Positions 39,401 to 48,244 are shown, numbered from the stretch's first letter. The stretch is 64,000 bases of DNA from UBA6168 sp964573725 (GCA_964573725.1 CAZNLJ010000002.1:122944-186943); one strand, 5' to 3'. Notes: generated by a model not told the origin, from the letters alone. Translations and numbers: made by a program.

Positions 39401-39486
39401 GGGATATCCGCATCTCTTCCAAAGGGGAATCCAACGAAAAGAAAGATAAGAAGTCCTTCGGACGTAGGTCGACGGAAAAGGCCTGA
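36421..39486 (+). CDS. secDF: Protein translocase subunit SecDF (fusion)
   Basis: 1021-residue inner-membrane protein joining SecD and SecF, with twelve membrane helices expected. It uses proton flow to pull secreted proteins through SecYEG. The SecD part carries NFGLDLKGGMSVLLQVDL after helix 1, a large periplasmic P1 domain, and helices with the conserved GMAVDANVIIFERVREEL. The SecF part begins near residue 690 with LGVDFRGGYSFNVAF and has a matching GYSVNDTVIVYDRIRE. The polar insert at about residues 275-310 is specific to this lineage. The end (KGESNEKKDKKSFGRR) is basic. It is monocistronic, followed by a strong bidirectional terminator. It is needed by every exported protein in this window. 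Confidence 0.97.
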   Translation: MQGKGIIKFFLIALALVSLIQLLYVFPTARVEREADAYATQVCAGEGGEADRACLKKARAAYLDSMSTEKIFRIPLLRSYTYQDLKNSQLNFGLDLKGGMSVLLQVDLTDFIRTMADATNGENATLEQALAAATEKQKSAQSDFISLFVQSWSEASGGQALNTLFKRNESLSDQVNASTSDTEVARILREKANETVSLTFELLKQRIDKLGVIGPNVSLDDSRDLILVELPGVDNPQRARTFLQAAAKLEFWNTFRITDGGIRAALIEANSKLAKMSPGQETAAPVTTDSTGQETAAADSIADLLDPLASVQGPLFDNFILNDGSMGLAVMGTAEKNKRNAVDEMLNRPGIRELFPRNVVFLWSRKPAKDADGVEQANTYELYAIRKDAGKNTAPLEGDKVTESFASPDPTTGELSISLKMDPEGARIWGAMTQKAYNEGNREIAIVLDSTVVSAPRVINPILTGDSQITGNFTVQEAQDVANILQIGKLPARTQIIQESLVGPSLGAENISTSLNALLGGFVLVLAFMIFYYGGAGIVSIAVLFLNIIFMVSAVASFGTVLTLPGIAGIVLTIGMAVDANVIIFERVREELRSGKSLLASVKDGYKFSYSAIIDGNVTTFLTAAVLATFGLGPVKGFAVVLMIGILTTVFTAVLVSRILVEWWLSKGKSISFWQPATRNTLANLQVDWMGMRKKYYAVSITVVVLGIASFFLRGFDLGVDFRGGYSFNVAFTENTSVDAIRTAMTDAFGEAPVVKAVDTENTFNIVTDYLVDDPAEDAQDRVVEKLFEGVRSLDATADLDDFKDPDGVGTHVTTFSKVGPTVADDLRNSAWKAVIFGLAVIFLYILVRFSRWQYSLGAVIATAHDALVVISIFSLLHGILPFPMEVDQAFIAAILTIIGYSVNDTVIVYDRIREYFGLHPDKSKHDIINMAISSTMSRTLITALTTLFTVIILWIFGSGSIKGFAFALVVGVAVGTYSSIFIASPVMSDLSKGDIRISSKGESNEKKDKKSFGRRSTEKA

Positions 39487-39518
39487 CACGCATCCCCCGA
39501 TACCTTCGGCCTGAAATG

Positions 39519-39556
39519 AGAAAAGGGGCCTGTGACAAGTCACAGGCCCCTTTTCT
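39519..39556. terminator. Bidirectional terminator between secDF and the sulfotransferase block
   Basis: Perfect 17-bp stem (AGAAAAGGGGCCTGTGA and its complement) with a CAAG loop. It has A-rich 5' and T-rich 3' flanks, so it works in both directions. It ends both secDF and the long minus-strand cluster. Confidence 0.9.
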
Positions 39557-39581
39557 TTCCGATTACCCGGTAGCTCGGCAG

Positions 39582-40523
39582 CTACCCGCCGCGATTGTCA
39601 CGTGCACGGGCGAGGATATTCTCGCAATCCGCCAGCCATCGGACGGCATGCCCGCCCATCCGCTCCGCCAGGCTGGACAACTGGGGGTGATAAAACTTGG
39701 CCAAGGCCTGCATAATCTCCTCCGGCACGGGATGGCGCTCCGCCCGGTTGACCCTTTCCGCCAAGTCTGTGCCCGCCGTCGGCCGTAGGGGCGGGAGCCC
39801 CAGAAAAGTGGTCACCGCCCCCAATGTCCCGACCGGATCCGCCAACACATCATCGTACCAACCGATGAACAACCGGTCCGGACCGAAATGCCGCGACCAT
39901 CGCTCCAACATCGGCAGGTAACTGCTTCTCCTGACGACTCCCTCATTATTCAAACTCGCCAACATCCCCTCCGCAAGCCCCCTTTTCGAGCGGTTCCGCT
40001 TGTCCAGGAAATATTGGGAAAGCGAACGGTCGATGGGATTCCGAAGAAACAGGAGGATGCGCACGGCGGGAAAAAGCTCCGCCACCAAGGCCACATCGCT
40101 CTCCTCGAGCAAGCTGTATGCCGGACTGATCTCACCCCGGCAGCGCCCCTCCCCTCCTTTGAATAGGGAACGGTACCAATATTCATCTTTGGGAAATTGC
40201 ATGAAATAGCGCCAGATCCAGGGCAAGTCACGCCATGATTTCCCTTTCTGCCTCTCCAGGCAATTCTGCATATTCAGTCGGAATTCCCGCCGCCATGCCC
40301 GTTCCTGCGCCGCATCGCCCCGGATGGCCCGCTGCAAGCTATCCACCGACAGCCGACTGGGAGAAGGATAGGCCGGATTCCGGTCGAAATAATGAAGCTC
40401 CTTTACCGGAGGCAACCACACGCCCGGATGCTGCCTGAGTTGGGTATATAACCAGGAGGAAGCGGATCGCTGCACACCGATACCGATAAAATCCGGACCG
40501 TGCTTTTCCATATCAGTTCTCAT
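39582..40523 (-). CDS. PAPS-dependent sulfotransferase (class A of this cluster)
   Basis: 313-residue cytosolic sulfotransferase. The PAPS 5'-phosphosulfate loop is IGVQRSASSWLYTQL. The 3'-phosphate-binding strand is RILLFLRNPIDRSLSQY, and a central ISPAYSLLEESDV segment matches carbohydrate/lipid sulfotransferases. The C-terminal half contains the DDVLADP acidic region. It should transfer sulfate from PAPS to a glycan or lipid hydroxyl. It is the last gene of the block and starts four bases inside the previous gene (ATGA). Its closest relative in the window is the gene at 42648-43583. Confidence 0.85.
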   Translation of the reverse strand: MRTDMEKHGPDFIGIGVQRSASSWLYTQLRQHPGVWLPPVKELHYFDRNPAYPSPSRLSVDSLQRAIRGDAAQERAWRREFRLNMQNCLERQKGKSWRDLPWIWRYFMQFPKDEYWYRSLFKGGEGRCRGEISPAYSLLEESDVALVAELFPAVRILLFLRNPIDRSLSQYFLDKRNRSKRGLAEGMLASLNNEGVVRRSSYLPMLERWSRHFGPDRLFIGWYDDVLADPVGTLGAVTTFLGLPPLRPTAGTDLAERVNRAERHPVPEEIMQALAKFYHPQLSSLAERMGGHAVRWLADCENILARARDNRGG

Positions 40524-41686
40524 AGTCTACCTCCCCATTTCCAGCGGCGGAGCAGCGACTGACCGGGTTTCCCGGAGGCTGTCAGTCCCTGCCCGTACAA
40601 GTGATGAACCTGCATAGCCACCTCCCGTGCAGCGGATACCCCGCTTGAACGGAGAACCGGCCGGCTGCCGGTCTCCCGGGCCAACCAATCCAAGGTCTCC
40701 TGTTCGAAATCGAACAAATCCGCTTCGCTGCGGATACAGGGGCCGTCGTCGTCCCGGGTGATGTCTTCCCGCAGGGAAAAGCCCAGGCGGTCGTCCAACC
40801 AGGGGAGATCGGTCTCCAATTCCCTGTAAACCGACGACACGACGGAACTGTGGAAGCGCAAGCAGGAAGCACCCGGTAATTTCCGCAAGCGATTGATCAA
40901 TCTGAAATTGCCGCCCGGCTCGTGATTATACAAAGGGCCGAACCGGCGGTAGGCGTATAAGCATCGGATGACCGGTAAGGTCAATGTCTTGTTTCTTTCC
41001 ACCGGAACCGTACCCCCCTTCCCGATGCCGACAAACCGGCAATAGTCCCGCACCACACAGCCGCCTTCCAACCGGTTCCGGTCAAACAACCTGATACTGA
41101 CCCGATTCCGGCCGTATTCCGCATCCAGCAACTCCACCACTTCCCGGACAGTAGGGGAGGCCGGCAGTTGGAAACCGGTTTTCCGGAGTGCTTGGGAAAA
41201 TTCCGGGTGGTTTATTTTCAGCAGTTGCTGGAATATACTTTCATACCAGGATTTCAAAGGACGCACATAGCCCAGGACCTCCACGCAAAAATCCCGTTCG
41301 CGCAGGAAGGAATGGACCGCCTCCTGGAAGGCCGCATCCTTTCGCCATAAGGTCTCCCCCGACAAAAGCAGGGTCTGCCCCCGTCCTGCCGTTTCCGATA
41401 ACACCGCAGCGAAACGGGCTGCCATGGCCGGTCGCTTTTCCATCAAGGCCCGCCGGGTGATACCTAGCCTCCGATTCCGAACCTCCAGTTCCGGATAGGC
41501 CAGGAACAAATCCGCAAGTCCTTTGCTCCCATTTATCTCCCCCTCCTCCATGGCAAAATATCGAAACCCGGTATCCGCCAATTGATGGGAAAGGAACTCC
41601 TGAATGGCCGTACTACCCGTCTTATTCGAGCCTACATGCAGGACACAACGATGGGACGCTTCCTTAGGGCCGATAACTCTTGTCAT
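40520..41686 (-). CDS. Sulfotransferase-like protein (class B of this cluster)
   Basis: 388 residues from ATG 41686; a 32-residue upstream extension is rejected because relatives begin just before the P-loop. The PAPS loop is HVGSNKTGSTAIQEFL, and the 3'-phosphate site is LGYVRPLKSWYESIFQQLL. It carries the class B C-terminal signature: GCVVRDYCRFVGI, a LPVIRCLYAYRRFGP segment, LRFHSSVV, and RDDDGPCIRSEADLFDF. It is probably a glycan or glycolipid sulfotransferase; the signature's role is unknown. It is coupled by ATGA overlap to the class A gene downstream, suggesting the two act on the same product. Confidence 0.75.
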   Translation of the reverse strand: MTRVIGPKEASHRCVLHVGSNKTGSTAIQEFLSHQLADTGFRYFAMEEGEINGSKGLADLFLAYPELEVRNRRLGITRRALMEKRPAMAARFAAVLSETAGRGQTLLLSGETLWRKDAAFQEAVHSFLRERDFCVEVLGYVRPLKSWYESIFQQLLKINHPEFSQALRKTGFQLPASPTVREVVELLDAEYGRNRVSIRLFDRNRLEGGCVVRDYCRFVGIGKGGTVPVERNKTLTLPVIRCLYAYRRFGPLYNHEPGGNFRLINRLRKLPGASCLRFHSSVVSSVYRELETDLPWLDDRLGFSLREDITRDDDGPCIRSEADLFDFEQETLDWLARETGSRPVLRSSGVSAAREVAMQVHHLYGQGLTASGKPGQSLLRRWKWGGRL

Positions 41687-42292
41687 GATGGACACGCACT
41701 GCTGACTGTTTATGATTTTGTCGGTATAATCTTGGACGATGTAATCAAGCTGGCTGGCAATTTCCAAATGCGAAGCATACACTTACCGCATGGACGGGTA
41801 TCAAAGGCCCGCAGGTCGGGGACTTCCCTGCATCCGGTTTTTTCCCAGGATAACAGGACGCCGAAACCGCCCGACCCATCCGGGCGTTTCCAAGTTCAGG
41901 AAAACCATTTGGGTTCTTACCAGCCCGATAACCGCCCGAAAATATAAGTCTGGAAGCGGGCGATTCCCTCTCACCAGCCGGACCATTTGTAATCGGTCTT
42001 GAGCTGCCGCGACAAATGGATACGACCTCAACCATCCGGTTTACACCCGGTCTGCCGACAAGAATCGGGAGACCGGAAAACGGCGCTCATGTCGGTTCGT
42101 CGTTTGCCATGGCTTCCAAGGTTTCCGCTATCCGGATAGGTGACATGGTGAACATGAGGACTTGGTCCACCAATTGCCGGGCTTTCCTTTGCCGCACCGG
42201 AAACCGGGTGAGACAAGGGATACATCCGAAAGCCATCCCCTGCATCCGGCATTGCACCACCTAGTTGAAAGATTGGCTTGGGTCCTTCTTAA
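41687..42292. other. Gene-free gap inside the sulfotransferase block
   Basis: About 600 bases with no supported gene in either direction, and visibly lower GC than its flanks. Short frames here lack codon or protein character. It may be the decayed 5' part of an old gene, together with the remnant at 42293-42508, or the leader of the gene at 40520-41686. No consensus promoter was found. Confidence 0.4.
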
Positions 42293-42508
42293 TCAAAAGG
42301 ATGATTCGCCGACCGGCCGCCCCTCCGCATCATGCATACCATGGGTGCCGGGCCTGATGCGGATTTCCTCCCACAGGGAAAAATCGCCGCCCGGCAGCCA
42401 TTCCGTCGGCGGGAAATCATCCGGTTCCAGGATCCGCAACGCATCCTTACGCAAAAGCACGGACAAGGGCCAACAGGCCTGGAAGGAAAAGAACCGCATG
42501 GTATCCAT
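42293..42508 (-). pseudogene. Possible C-terminal gene remnant
   Basis: A 71-codon open stretch that reads like the end of a real cytosolic protein (MDTMRFFSFQACWPLSVL ... DDFPPTEWLPGGDFSLWEE). It has no upstream domain in frame: above it the frame runs into the end of the neighbouring sulfotransferase gene. The family is not recognised. It could be a small gene, but the lack of an N-terminus and its place in a 961-base gap favour a remnant. Confidence 0.3.
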
Positions 42509-42647
42509 GGAAAAATATCCGAAACCACTGTGGCATCTCATTTTACTCCGCCGGATGGAGGCGCACAGCCGCTTACCTGCGGATACCCCGCCGATGTCTT
42601 TCGATGCAGGCCGGCTTCCCGGAAGCGGAACCGGCCCTCTGGCCACT

Positions 42648-43583
42648 TCATGAACCTTCCGCCCCATCCAACAGCGCATCACATCCGGCCAACCAACGGG
42701 TAGCATGCCCCCCATGCCGCTGAGACAACCATACCAGGCCGGGCCGACAGGCGCCCGCAAGGGCCTGTCGCACCGCCAGCGGAACGGGTCTGTCGTTGGA
42801 CCGGTTGGTACGCTTGGAAGGATTTCTCAACCTTACTTGACTATCTGCCGGAGGCAACCCCAGAAAACACAGGATATCCCCGACAAACCGTTCCGGATTC
42901 CGCTCGAAATCATCATACCACCCCACGTGGAACCGGTCCGGTCCGAAATGACTCGACCATCGCGTCAGGATTTTCTCATAATCACCCCGCATCATGACCT
43001 CCGGTCCCAACAGGAATTCCAGCATTTGTTCGTCCGTCATCTCCTTCGGTAACCAACCCTGGTCCCGGTAAAACGAGAGCTGGGACAAAGCCCGGTCCAC
43101 CGGATTCCGCAGGACGAGGATGACACGGGTATCGGGAAACGCCCGGGCGACAGCCGCGATGTCGGTTTCCTCCAACAGGCTGTAGGCAGGGGTGATCTCT
43201 CCTGTCTTTCTGCCGGTACCCTCCCGGAAAAGGGATCGGTACCAGGCCTCGTCCTTCGGAAAGACCATGAAATAGCGGACCGCCCACGAAACCCGGCCCG
43301 ACAAGCCGCGGAGCCGGAATTCCTGTATGAAAATCCGGCGCAGGAAAGCGGCGAACTGCCGCCGCCATTCCCGTTCCGTCGGATCTTTGCCGAACAGGGC
43401 CCTCCGTAAGTTTCGGCAAGCCAGGAAACTCACGGAGGGATAACGGGGATCCCGTGAAAAATAATGAAGCTCCTTTCGCGGCGGCACCCAGATGCCCGGA
43501 TGCGACCGGAAATATTGCGTCAACCAGGTGGTGGCGGCACGTTGAACGCCGATTCCGATGAAATCTACGGTAGGTAAGGCCAT
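42648..43583 (-). CDS. PAPS-dependent sulfotransferase (class A of this cluster)
   Basis: 311 residues from ATG 43583. The PAPS loop is IGVQRAATTWLTQYF, the 3'-phosphate strand VILVLRNPVDRALSQLS, and the middle ITPAYSLLEETDI. It shares the PPxKELHYFxRxPxYPS region with the gene at 39582-40523, so the two are paralogues, though Arg/Ser and length differences show long divergence. The product is likely a sulfated glycan or lipid. It is 129 bases after the class B gene at 43713-44783, which reads in the same direction. Confidence 0.85.
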   Translation of the reverse strand: MALPTVDFIGIGVQRAATTWLTQYFRSHPGIWVPPRKELHYFSRDPRYPSVSFLACRNLRRALFGKDPTEREWRRQFAAFLRRIFIQEFRLRGLSGRVSWAVRYFMVFPKDEAWYRSLFREGTGRKTGEITPAYSLLEETDIAAVARAFPDTRVILVLRNPVDRALSQLSFYRDQGWLPKEMTDEQMLEFLLGPEVMMRGDYEKILTRWSSHFGPDRFHVGWYDDFERNPERFVGDILCFLGLPPADSQVRLRNPSKRTNRSNDRPVPLAVRQALAGACRPGLVWLSQRHGGHATRWLAGCDALLDGAEGS

Positions 43584-43712
43584 ATTCGGCGAAGTTTGGC
43601 ATCGAAATGCCATTCCATCCATTCCAGTGGCGCAAATGGGAACCCGGACGGGGCCGGAGACACCAAAGGACCGGAAAAGAATAGGAGGGGAATGCGCACT
43701 GCTTCCGTAATT

Positions 43713-44783
43713 CTAGACCAATTGGTCATCCAGCAGGCACATCTGTACCGCGACCGCCCGGGCGGCCGATTCACCCCTTAAGGGCTTCACCGGCCGGCTG
43801 GCCGTCTGCTCCGCCAACCAATCCAGCGCTTCCGGATCGAAATCGAACAGGTCGGCTTCCCGGCGGATACAAGGACCCGCATCATCCCGACGGAGGTCTC
43901 GCTCAAACGGGACGCCCAGCCGCTGCTCGATCCAACTCCGCTCCGCTTCGTGCTGCGCCAACAAGGGTGCCACCAGCTCGGAATGGAACCGCAACGGCGG
44001 ACCGCCCAGCTTTTTCAATCTATTATGAAACCGATAATTGCGGACAGGTCTCCCTTCCCGCCGCGGCAGGCTGTCGTAAAAGCGGCAGTAGGCATACAGT
44101 AGGCGGATGGCAGGTAAGCGCATGGCTTGGTTCTTACGAACCGACAAATCCTCCGGACAGTGGATCCCGGCATATTGGCAGAAATCCTGTACCACACAAC
44201 CCCGGACCAAGGAGGCAGGATCCAAAAGACGGATGCCGACCTGCTCCCGTCCGAAAAGGTCATCCAACGCCTCGATGCGTTCCCGGTACTGTAACGCATC
44301 TTTTCTATACATCATCTGCTCAAATTCGTTATTTGCCCTTTCTTTCAATTTTTCTTGAAACCTGCTTTCCATCCATGACTTCCGTGCGCGGATATAGCCG
44401 AGGACCCGAATGTCGAAGGAACGGTCTACCAGGAAATCCCGCACACGAGACCAGGAGGAGCGGTCGAAATTCCACAGGGATTCCGCCGACAATACCAATA
44501 CCGCCTCCTTTTCCACGGCAAACCGGACATGATGCTCCAGTTGCCTGCGGTACGTTTCCCGTATGCGCGGGTTATCTTCCTGCACAATTTTCCTTTTAAT
44601 GGACAAATTGTTCATTCCCGGAAAATCCGAACCTCCAAACAACAATTTCAACCCCAAACTACCATTTTGTATCCCGAAATGTCCGTAATGGAAGCCGGAA
44701 TCGCTGAGCTGACTAAACAGGAAATCTTGGATGGACGTAGAGCCGGTCTTCGGCATACCGATATGCAGGATACAAGTGGGCAT
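43713..44783 (-). CDS. Sulfotransferase-like protein (class B of this cluster)
   Basis: 356 residues from ATG 44783. A 111-codon upstream extension overlaps the next gene out of frame and is rejected. The PAPS loop is HIGMPKTGSTSIQDFL and the 3'-phosphate site LGYIRARKSWMESRFQEKLK. Class B signature elements are all present: GCVVQDFCQYAGI, LPAIRLLYAYCRF, LRFHSELVAP, RDDAGPCIRREADLFDF and a final AVAVQMCLLDDQLV. It is one of four copies of this subfamily in the block, counting a broken one. The acceptor is unknown. Confidence 0.75.
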   Translation of the reverse strand: MPTCILHIGMPKTGSTSIQDFLFSQLSDSGFHYGHFGIQNGSLGLKLLFGGSDFPGMNNLSIKRKIVQEDNPRIRETYRRQLEHHVRFAVEKEAVLVLSAESLWNFDRSSWSRVRDFLVDRSFDIRVLGYIRARKSWMESRFQEKLKERANNEFEQMMYRKDALQYRERIEALDDLFGREQVGIRLLDPASLVRGCVVQDFCQYAGIHCPEDLSVRKNQAMRLPAIRLLYAYCRFYDSLPRREGRPVRNYRFHNRLKKLGGPPLRFHSELVAPLLAQHEAERSWIEQRLGVPFERDLRRDDAGPCIRREADLFDFDPEALDWLAEQTASRPVKPLRGESAARAVAVQMCLLDDQLV

Positions 44784-44889
44784 TGGATGAAATGGCTGTG
44801 GAAAAGGGGGGAACTTTAAGAAAGATACAGCAGCGGGCGGGGTCCGATCCGGCGCAACCATCAGTATGCCGACAACGGCGTACCACTTG

Positions 44890-46041
44890 TCAAGCCGGTC
44901 TCTTCCTGACCAATCCCCGCAAGTAACCCAGGAAGCCGGCCTGTGTAGACGGGATTTCGCGCGATAAATGATGGACCTGCTCCGCGACCGCCCGGGCGAT
45001 CGCCTCGCCCTTGGCGGGACGCAAGGTTTTTTTCCCGGTCTTACGGGCCAACCAATCCAGGGTTTCCGCATCAAAGTCGAAAAGGTCGGCTTCCAGGCGG
45101 ATGCAAGGGCCGTCATCGTCGCGAAAAATATTTTCCTGCAAGGAGAACCCCAGGCGATTGTTTAACCAGGTCAGTTCTTCCTCCACCAACCGGTAAGCCG
45201 GCCGGACAAGGTCGGAATGGAACCGGAGCGGATCGCCCGCAAGTCCCATAAGTGCACGGATCCTGTGACCGTCCGCAACCGCTTCCGCTTGGCCGGAGGA
45301 AGGTTTCGGGCCGAACCGGCGGTAGGCATACAACAATCGGACCGCCGGGAGCCTCAGGCTTTGGTTTGCCCGTGGCCCCATATGCAGCTCCCCTTGGATT
45401 CCGAGCCTCCGGACAAAATCCCGGACCACACAACCCGCTTCGAACCGTTGCGGATCATAGGCATGGATCCCGACCCGGTCCCGGCCGAACGTCGCATCCA
45501 AACTTTCAATGGGCTTGCGATATCCATTCAGCCTCGGCAAGGACAACCCATCGTTGCGCAAGGTGTTCCAATACTTGCCATACCCTATTCTTAACCGTTG
45601 TTGGAAGCCACTTTCCAGCCAGGATTTCGTCGGCCGTACATACCCGATGATGTCGACCGACCAGCCCCTGCTTTCCAGGAAATCCCGAACAGGCCGATGC
45701 AAATGGTGTCCCCATAACGTTTCGCCGGAGACTACCAAAGTCTGCCTATGTTCGGAAGCGGCGGTCAAAGCGGCTTCAAACTGGTTCAGCAGGTCCGGCC
45801 GACCGCGCAGGATCTCTTCCCTCCCCCTTGCTTTCCGTACGTTGAAGGACGGGCGTTCCGACAAATCGGAGAATGCGTTGACCAATCCTTCGCTGGCATT
45901 TCCGTTCGGATTCCCAAAACAAAAAAAACGAAAAGCCGGATCTGCCAACCCGTTCAGGAGGAACTTTTGGATGACGGTGGTGCCGGTCTTTCGCATCCCG
46001 GCGTGGAGGATACATTTGTTCGGAATATTATCAATTTGCAT
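44890..46041 (-). CDS. Sulfotransferase-like protein (class B of this cluster)
   Basis: 383 residues. The PAPS loop is HAGMRKTGTTVIQKFLL and the 3'-phosphate site IGYVRPTKSWLESGFQQRL. Class B signature: GCVVRDFVRRLGI, LPAVRLLYAYRRFGP, LRFHSDLVRP, RDDDGPCIRLEADLFDF, ETLDWLA and AVAEQVHHLSREI. It is the best-preserved example of the subfamily and a good query for relatives. The 68 bases before its start show no clear promoter, so it is probably read through from the genes upstream. Confidence 0.75.
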   Translation of the reverse strand: MQIDNIPNKCILHAGMRKTGTTVIQKFLLNGLADPAFRFFCFGNPNGNASEGLVNAFSDLSERPSFNVRKARGREEILRGRPDLLNQFEAALTAASEHRQTLVVSGETLWGHHLHRPVRDFLESRGWSVDIIGYVRPTKSWLESGFQQRLRIGYGKYWNTLRNDGLSLPRLNGYRKPIESLDATFGRDRVGIHAYDPQRFEAGCVVRDFVRRLGIQGELHMGPRANQSLRLPAVRLLYAYRRFGPKPSSGQAEAVADGHRIRALMGLAGDPLRFHSDLVRPAYRLVEEELTWLNNRLGFSLQENIFRDDDGPCIRLEADLFDFDAETLDWLARKTGKKTLRPAKGEAIARAVAEQVHHLSREIPSTQAGFLGYLRGLVRKRPA

Positions 46042-46109
46042 TTCAACCAGTTAAAATAATATTCAACAAGACCGGAGCGGCCCTCCCTGGTAAGTACATA
46101 GCGGTTTAC

Positions 46110-47093
46110 CTATCCTAGGTCGGAAGGTCGGACAGGCTTGGAAGCGTTGCGGGACAAGCGGCGGTATCGCCGGAACACGGCCTTGCAGACAAGGGACGAC
46201 AGGCTTTCATCGTAGGCAGGCCCCGCATGCAAGCGGCTTCGCCAGGCATGGACATCGGTCATGGCGGCCGTCCAATGGTCCGCTGCGCGGAATGCCGGCT
46301 CATCACCCACCTGCAAGGCTTGATGCAATTCCCGGAAGGGATGGAAAAGACCCGGCACCGGCCCACCCTGCACCGGGTCTTCGTTTCGCTGCAAGCGTCG
46401 ATCCTGTGCAGGCCGGATGAAACCGTCGATTTGCGCTTCCCGATCTGGTCCGGCAGGCGGCAACCCACTGATACGGCCGTCCAGGAACGGTCGGAAGGCG
46501 GCTCGCCAGTCCGTTTCCAGGGTCTCATAGGGTACGATGACCCTGGACATGGAACGGGTGTACCTTTCCGCTTCCAAGGTATAGCGGAGCCAAAGGAGGG
46601 CCGCATGGGCCGGTTTGTGTACCGCTGCCTTCCTCATGCCCAGCCGGACCCTTCTTTCCAGCGATTGGGCCACTGCCCAGGGATCGCGGAGCAACAACAC
46701 CGGCACCAGGGAGATCCCCAGGTTGCGCAGCAAGGGTTCCCAAAAGGGTAACAACAGGCTCAGGCGCGGACATTTCAACACGGCTGTCTCCGCCCCGGCA
46801 AATTCCTGTTCCAGCAAATGCTTCGCTTTCGTGAGGAAATGGTCCTGCCCAAGATGGGTGAACCACCGGTCCGGAATCGGATAATAGTTTTTCCAGGTAC
46901 GGCCGGCATGCTGCAACAAGACATCATTCAGGTGGACAATCGGGAGCGGTTCGAAATAACCGTCCGGATTGTCCAACGATCCCTTCCGATGCAACATATG
47001 GGCAGGCGCGGAAGCGCCCAGGGTATGCAGGATCCGGGTTGCCACGGACGTACCCGACCGGTGCATGCCCAGCACCATGATGACGGTCTTCAT
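46110..47093 (-). CDS. Sulfotransferase family protein (HRSGTS type)
   Basis: 327 residues from ATG 47093. The N-terminal PAPS loop is LGMHRSGTSVATRIL, and the 3'-phosphate strand is VPVLLLRDPWAVAQSLERR. A Gly-rich HMLHRKGSLDNPDGYFE substrate segment lies between. It belongs to a third sequence group distinct from classes A and B. Enzymes of this group are often found beside glycosyltransferases and act on polysaccharides. Its ATG overlaps the stop of the glycosyltransferase gene upstream (ATGA), so the pair is translationally coupled. Confidence 0.8.
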   Translation of the reverse strand: MKTVIMVLGMHRSGTSVATRILHTLGASAPAHMLHRKGSLDNPDGYFEPLPIVHLNDVLLQHAGRTWKNYYPIPDRWFTHLGQDHFLTKAKHLLEQEFAGAETAVLKCPRLSLLLPFWEPLLRNLGISLVPVLLLRDPWAVAQSLERRVRLGMRKAAVHKPAHAALLWLRYTLEAERYTRSMSRVIVPYETLETDWRAAFRPFLDGRISGLPPAGPDREAQIDGFIRPAQDRRLQRNEDPVQGGPVPGLFHPFRELHQALQVGDEPAFRAADHWTAAMTDVHAWRSRLHAGPAYDESLSSLVCKAVFRRYRRLSRNASKPVRPSDLG

Positions 47094-48130
47094 GATTCGA
47101 TGCGGTTGACAGCGGCGGACGGTGGCGGAAGCAGATGCGGCCATTCCGCTACAGCCTTGCCGATGATGTCCAGGAAGGCGGAGCGCTCCCGACCGACCGA
47201 CTGGTCGGCCACCTGCCGGTAGGCGGTTTGCCGCATCCCTTCCGCGGCGGCCGGTGGCAAGGTCAAGGCGTTCTCGATGGCGGACCGGATGGCCGCTTCC
47301 TCATAATCCGGTACAAGACAGTTCACCCCGTCCCGATAAAATCGGGTGTTTCCGATGAAGGCCGGGCAAACCACCAGGCAACCGGCAGCCATTCCCTCCA
47401 AAGGCGGCAGAAAAACACCCTCCGTCGGACGGGGGAGGAATACGGCCACCCGACTATTGACTACCTCTCGCAGGTATTCGGACCTGGGCAGCAAGGTGGT
47501 GAGACACTTCACCCGGATGCCCCGGTCCATACAGGAACGAGCCAGGGAAGCGGCCAACCGGGGCTGTTTCAGCCCGGCGATGAGTACATCGTATGCGCGG
47601 TCGGACCAGGGTCGGGCATACCCTTCGATATCCGAACAATCCATTCCGTTCAGGATAATCCAAACAGGCCCGTTCGCCTGGCCCGTGGCTTCTATGGCAT
47701 CCGAGACATCCTGGGTCGAGCAAACCCGGACAGCCTTGCAGGATAGGAATTCGTAAGGCGGCTCGGCCGGATCCGCGTGGCGCACATGCTGGATGAAATT
47801 GATGACAGGAACCGGCCAGTCGGACCGCCGGGCCTCCGGAAGGCTTTCCCAGTCCATCCCAGCCAGGAAAAGGAGGTCCGCCTGCTGCGGTTTCCAACGC
47901 CGCAACCATCGGTCCCGGTGCCGGTCCCAGGGATTACCGGGTACGCCTTGGCTTTCCGGCGTAAAATAGATGTAGGGCTCGAATCCCGGAGAGTCCAGCA
48001 GATATTGGAAATAATGATACACCTTGAGGTGACCACCGGTGAAGAATCGGAAATCCCTGTAAAAATAAACCTTCAACGGTCGGTCGGCACGTTGGCGGCG
48101 GTTGCGGAGCAGACGATACAAAAATTCCAT
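47090..48130 (-). CDS. Glycosyltransferase, GT-B fold (GT1/GT4-like)
   Basis: 346 residues from ATG 48130. The C-terminal half has the retaining GT-B donor-site pattern: VAVFLPRPTEGVFLPPLEGM, followed by AAGCLVVC and VNCLVPDYEEAAIRSAIENAL. The N-terminal half (VYFYRDFRFFTGGHLKVYHYF) resembles enzymes building surface polysaccharides. It probably transfers a hexose from a nucleotide sugar to the glycan that the flanking sulfotransferases modify. It overlaps the next gene by four bases. Confidence 0.8.
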   Translation of the reverse strand: MEFLYRLLRNRRQRADRPLKVYFYRDFRFFTGGHLKVYHYFQYLLDSPGFEPYIYFTPESQGVPGNPWDRHRDRWLRRWKPQQADLLFLAGMDWESLPEARRSDWPVPVINFIQHVRHADPAEPPYEFLSCKAVRVCSTQDVSDAIEATGQANGPVWIILNGMDCSDIEGYARPWSDRAYDVLIAGLKQPRLAASLARSCMDRGIRVKCLTTLLPRSEYLREVVNSRVAVFLPRPTEGVFLPPLEGMAAGCLVVCPAFIGNTRFYRDGVNCLVPDYEEAAIRSAIENALTLPPAAAEGMRQTAYRQVADQSVGRERSAFLDIIGKAVAEWPHLLPPPSAAVNRIES

Positions 48131-48244
48131 GGATGCGCATTTGTCATCGGTCCGGCAGGGTCGAATATCGTCCCGACAATGCAATCGGCCGGACACCTGT
48201 CGAAACGGGGTGCAAACGGCTCCAGGCTGATACCAATGATGTGT

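Noticed and set aside
37249..39543. 764-codon minus-strand frame over secDF
   Set aside because: Asp/Gly/His-rich antisense translation; secDF on the plus strand is certain.
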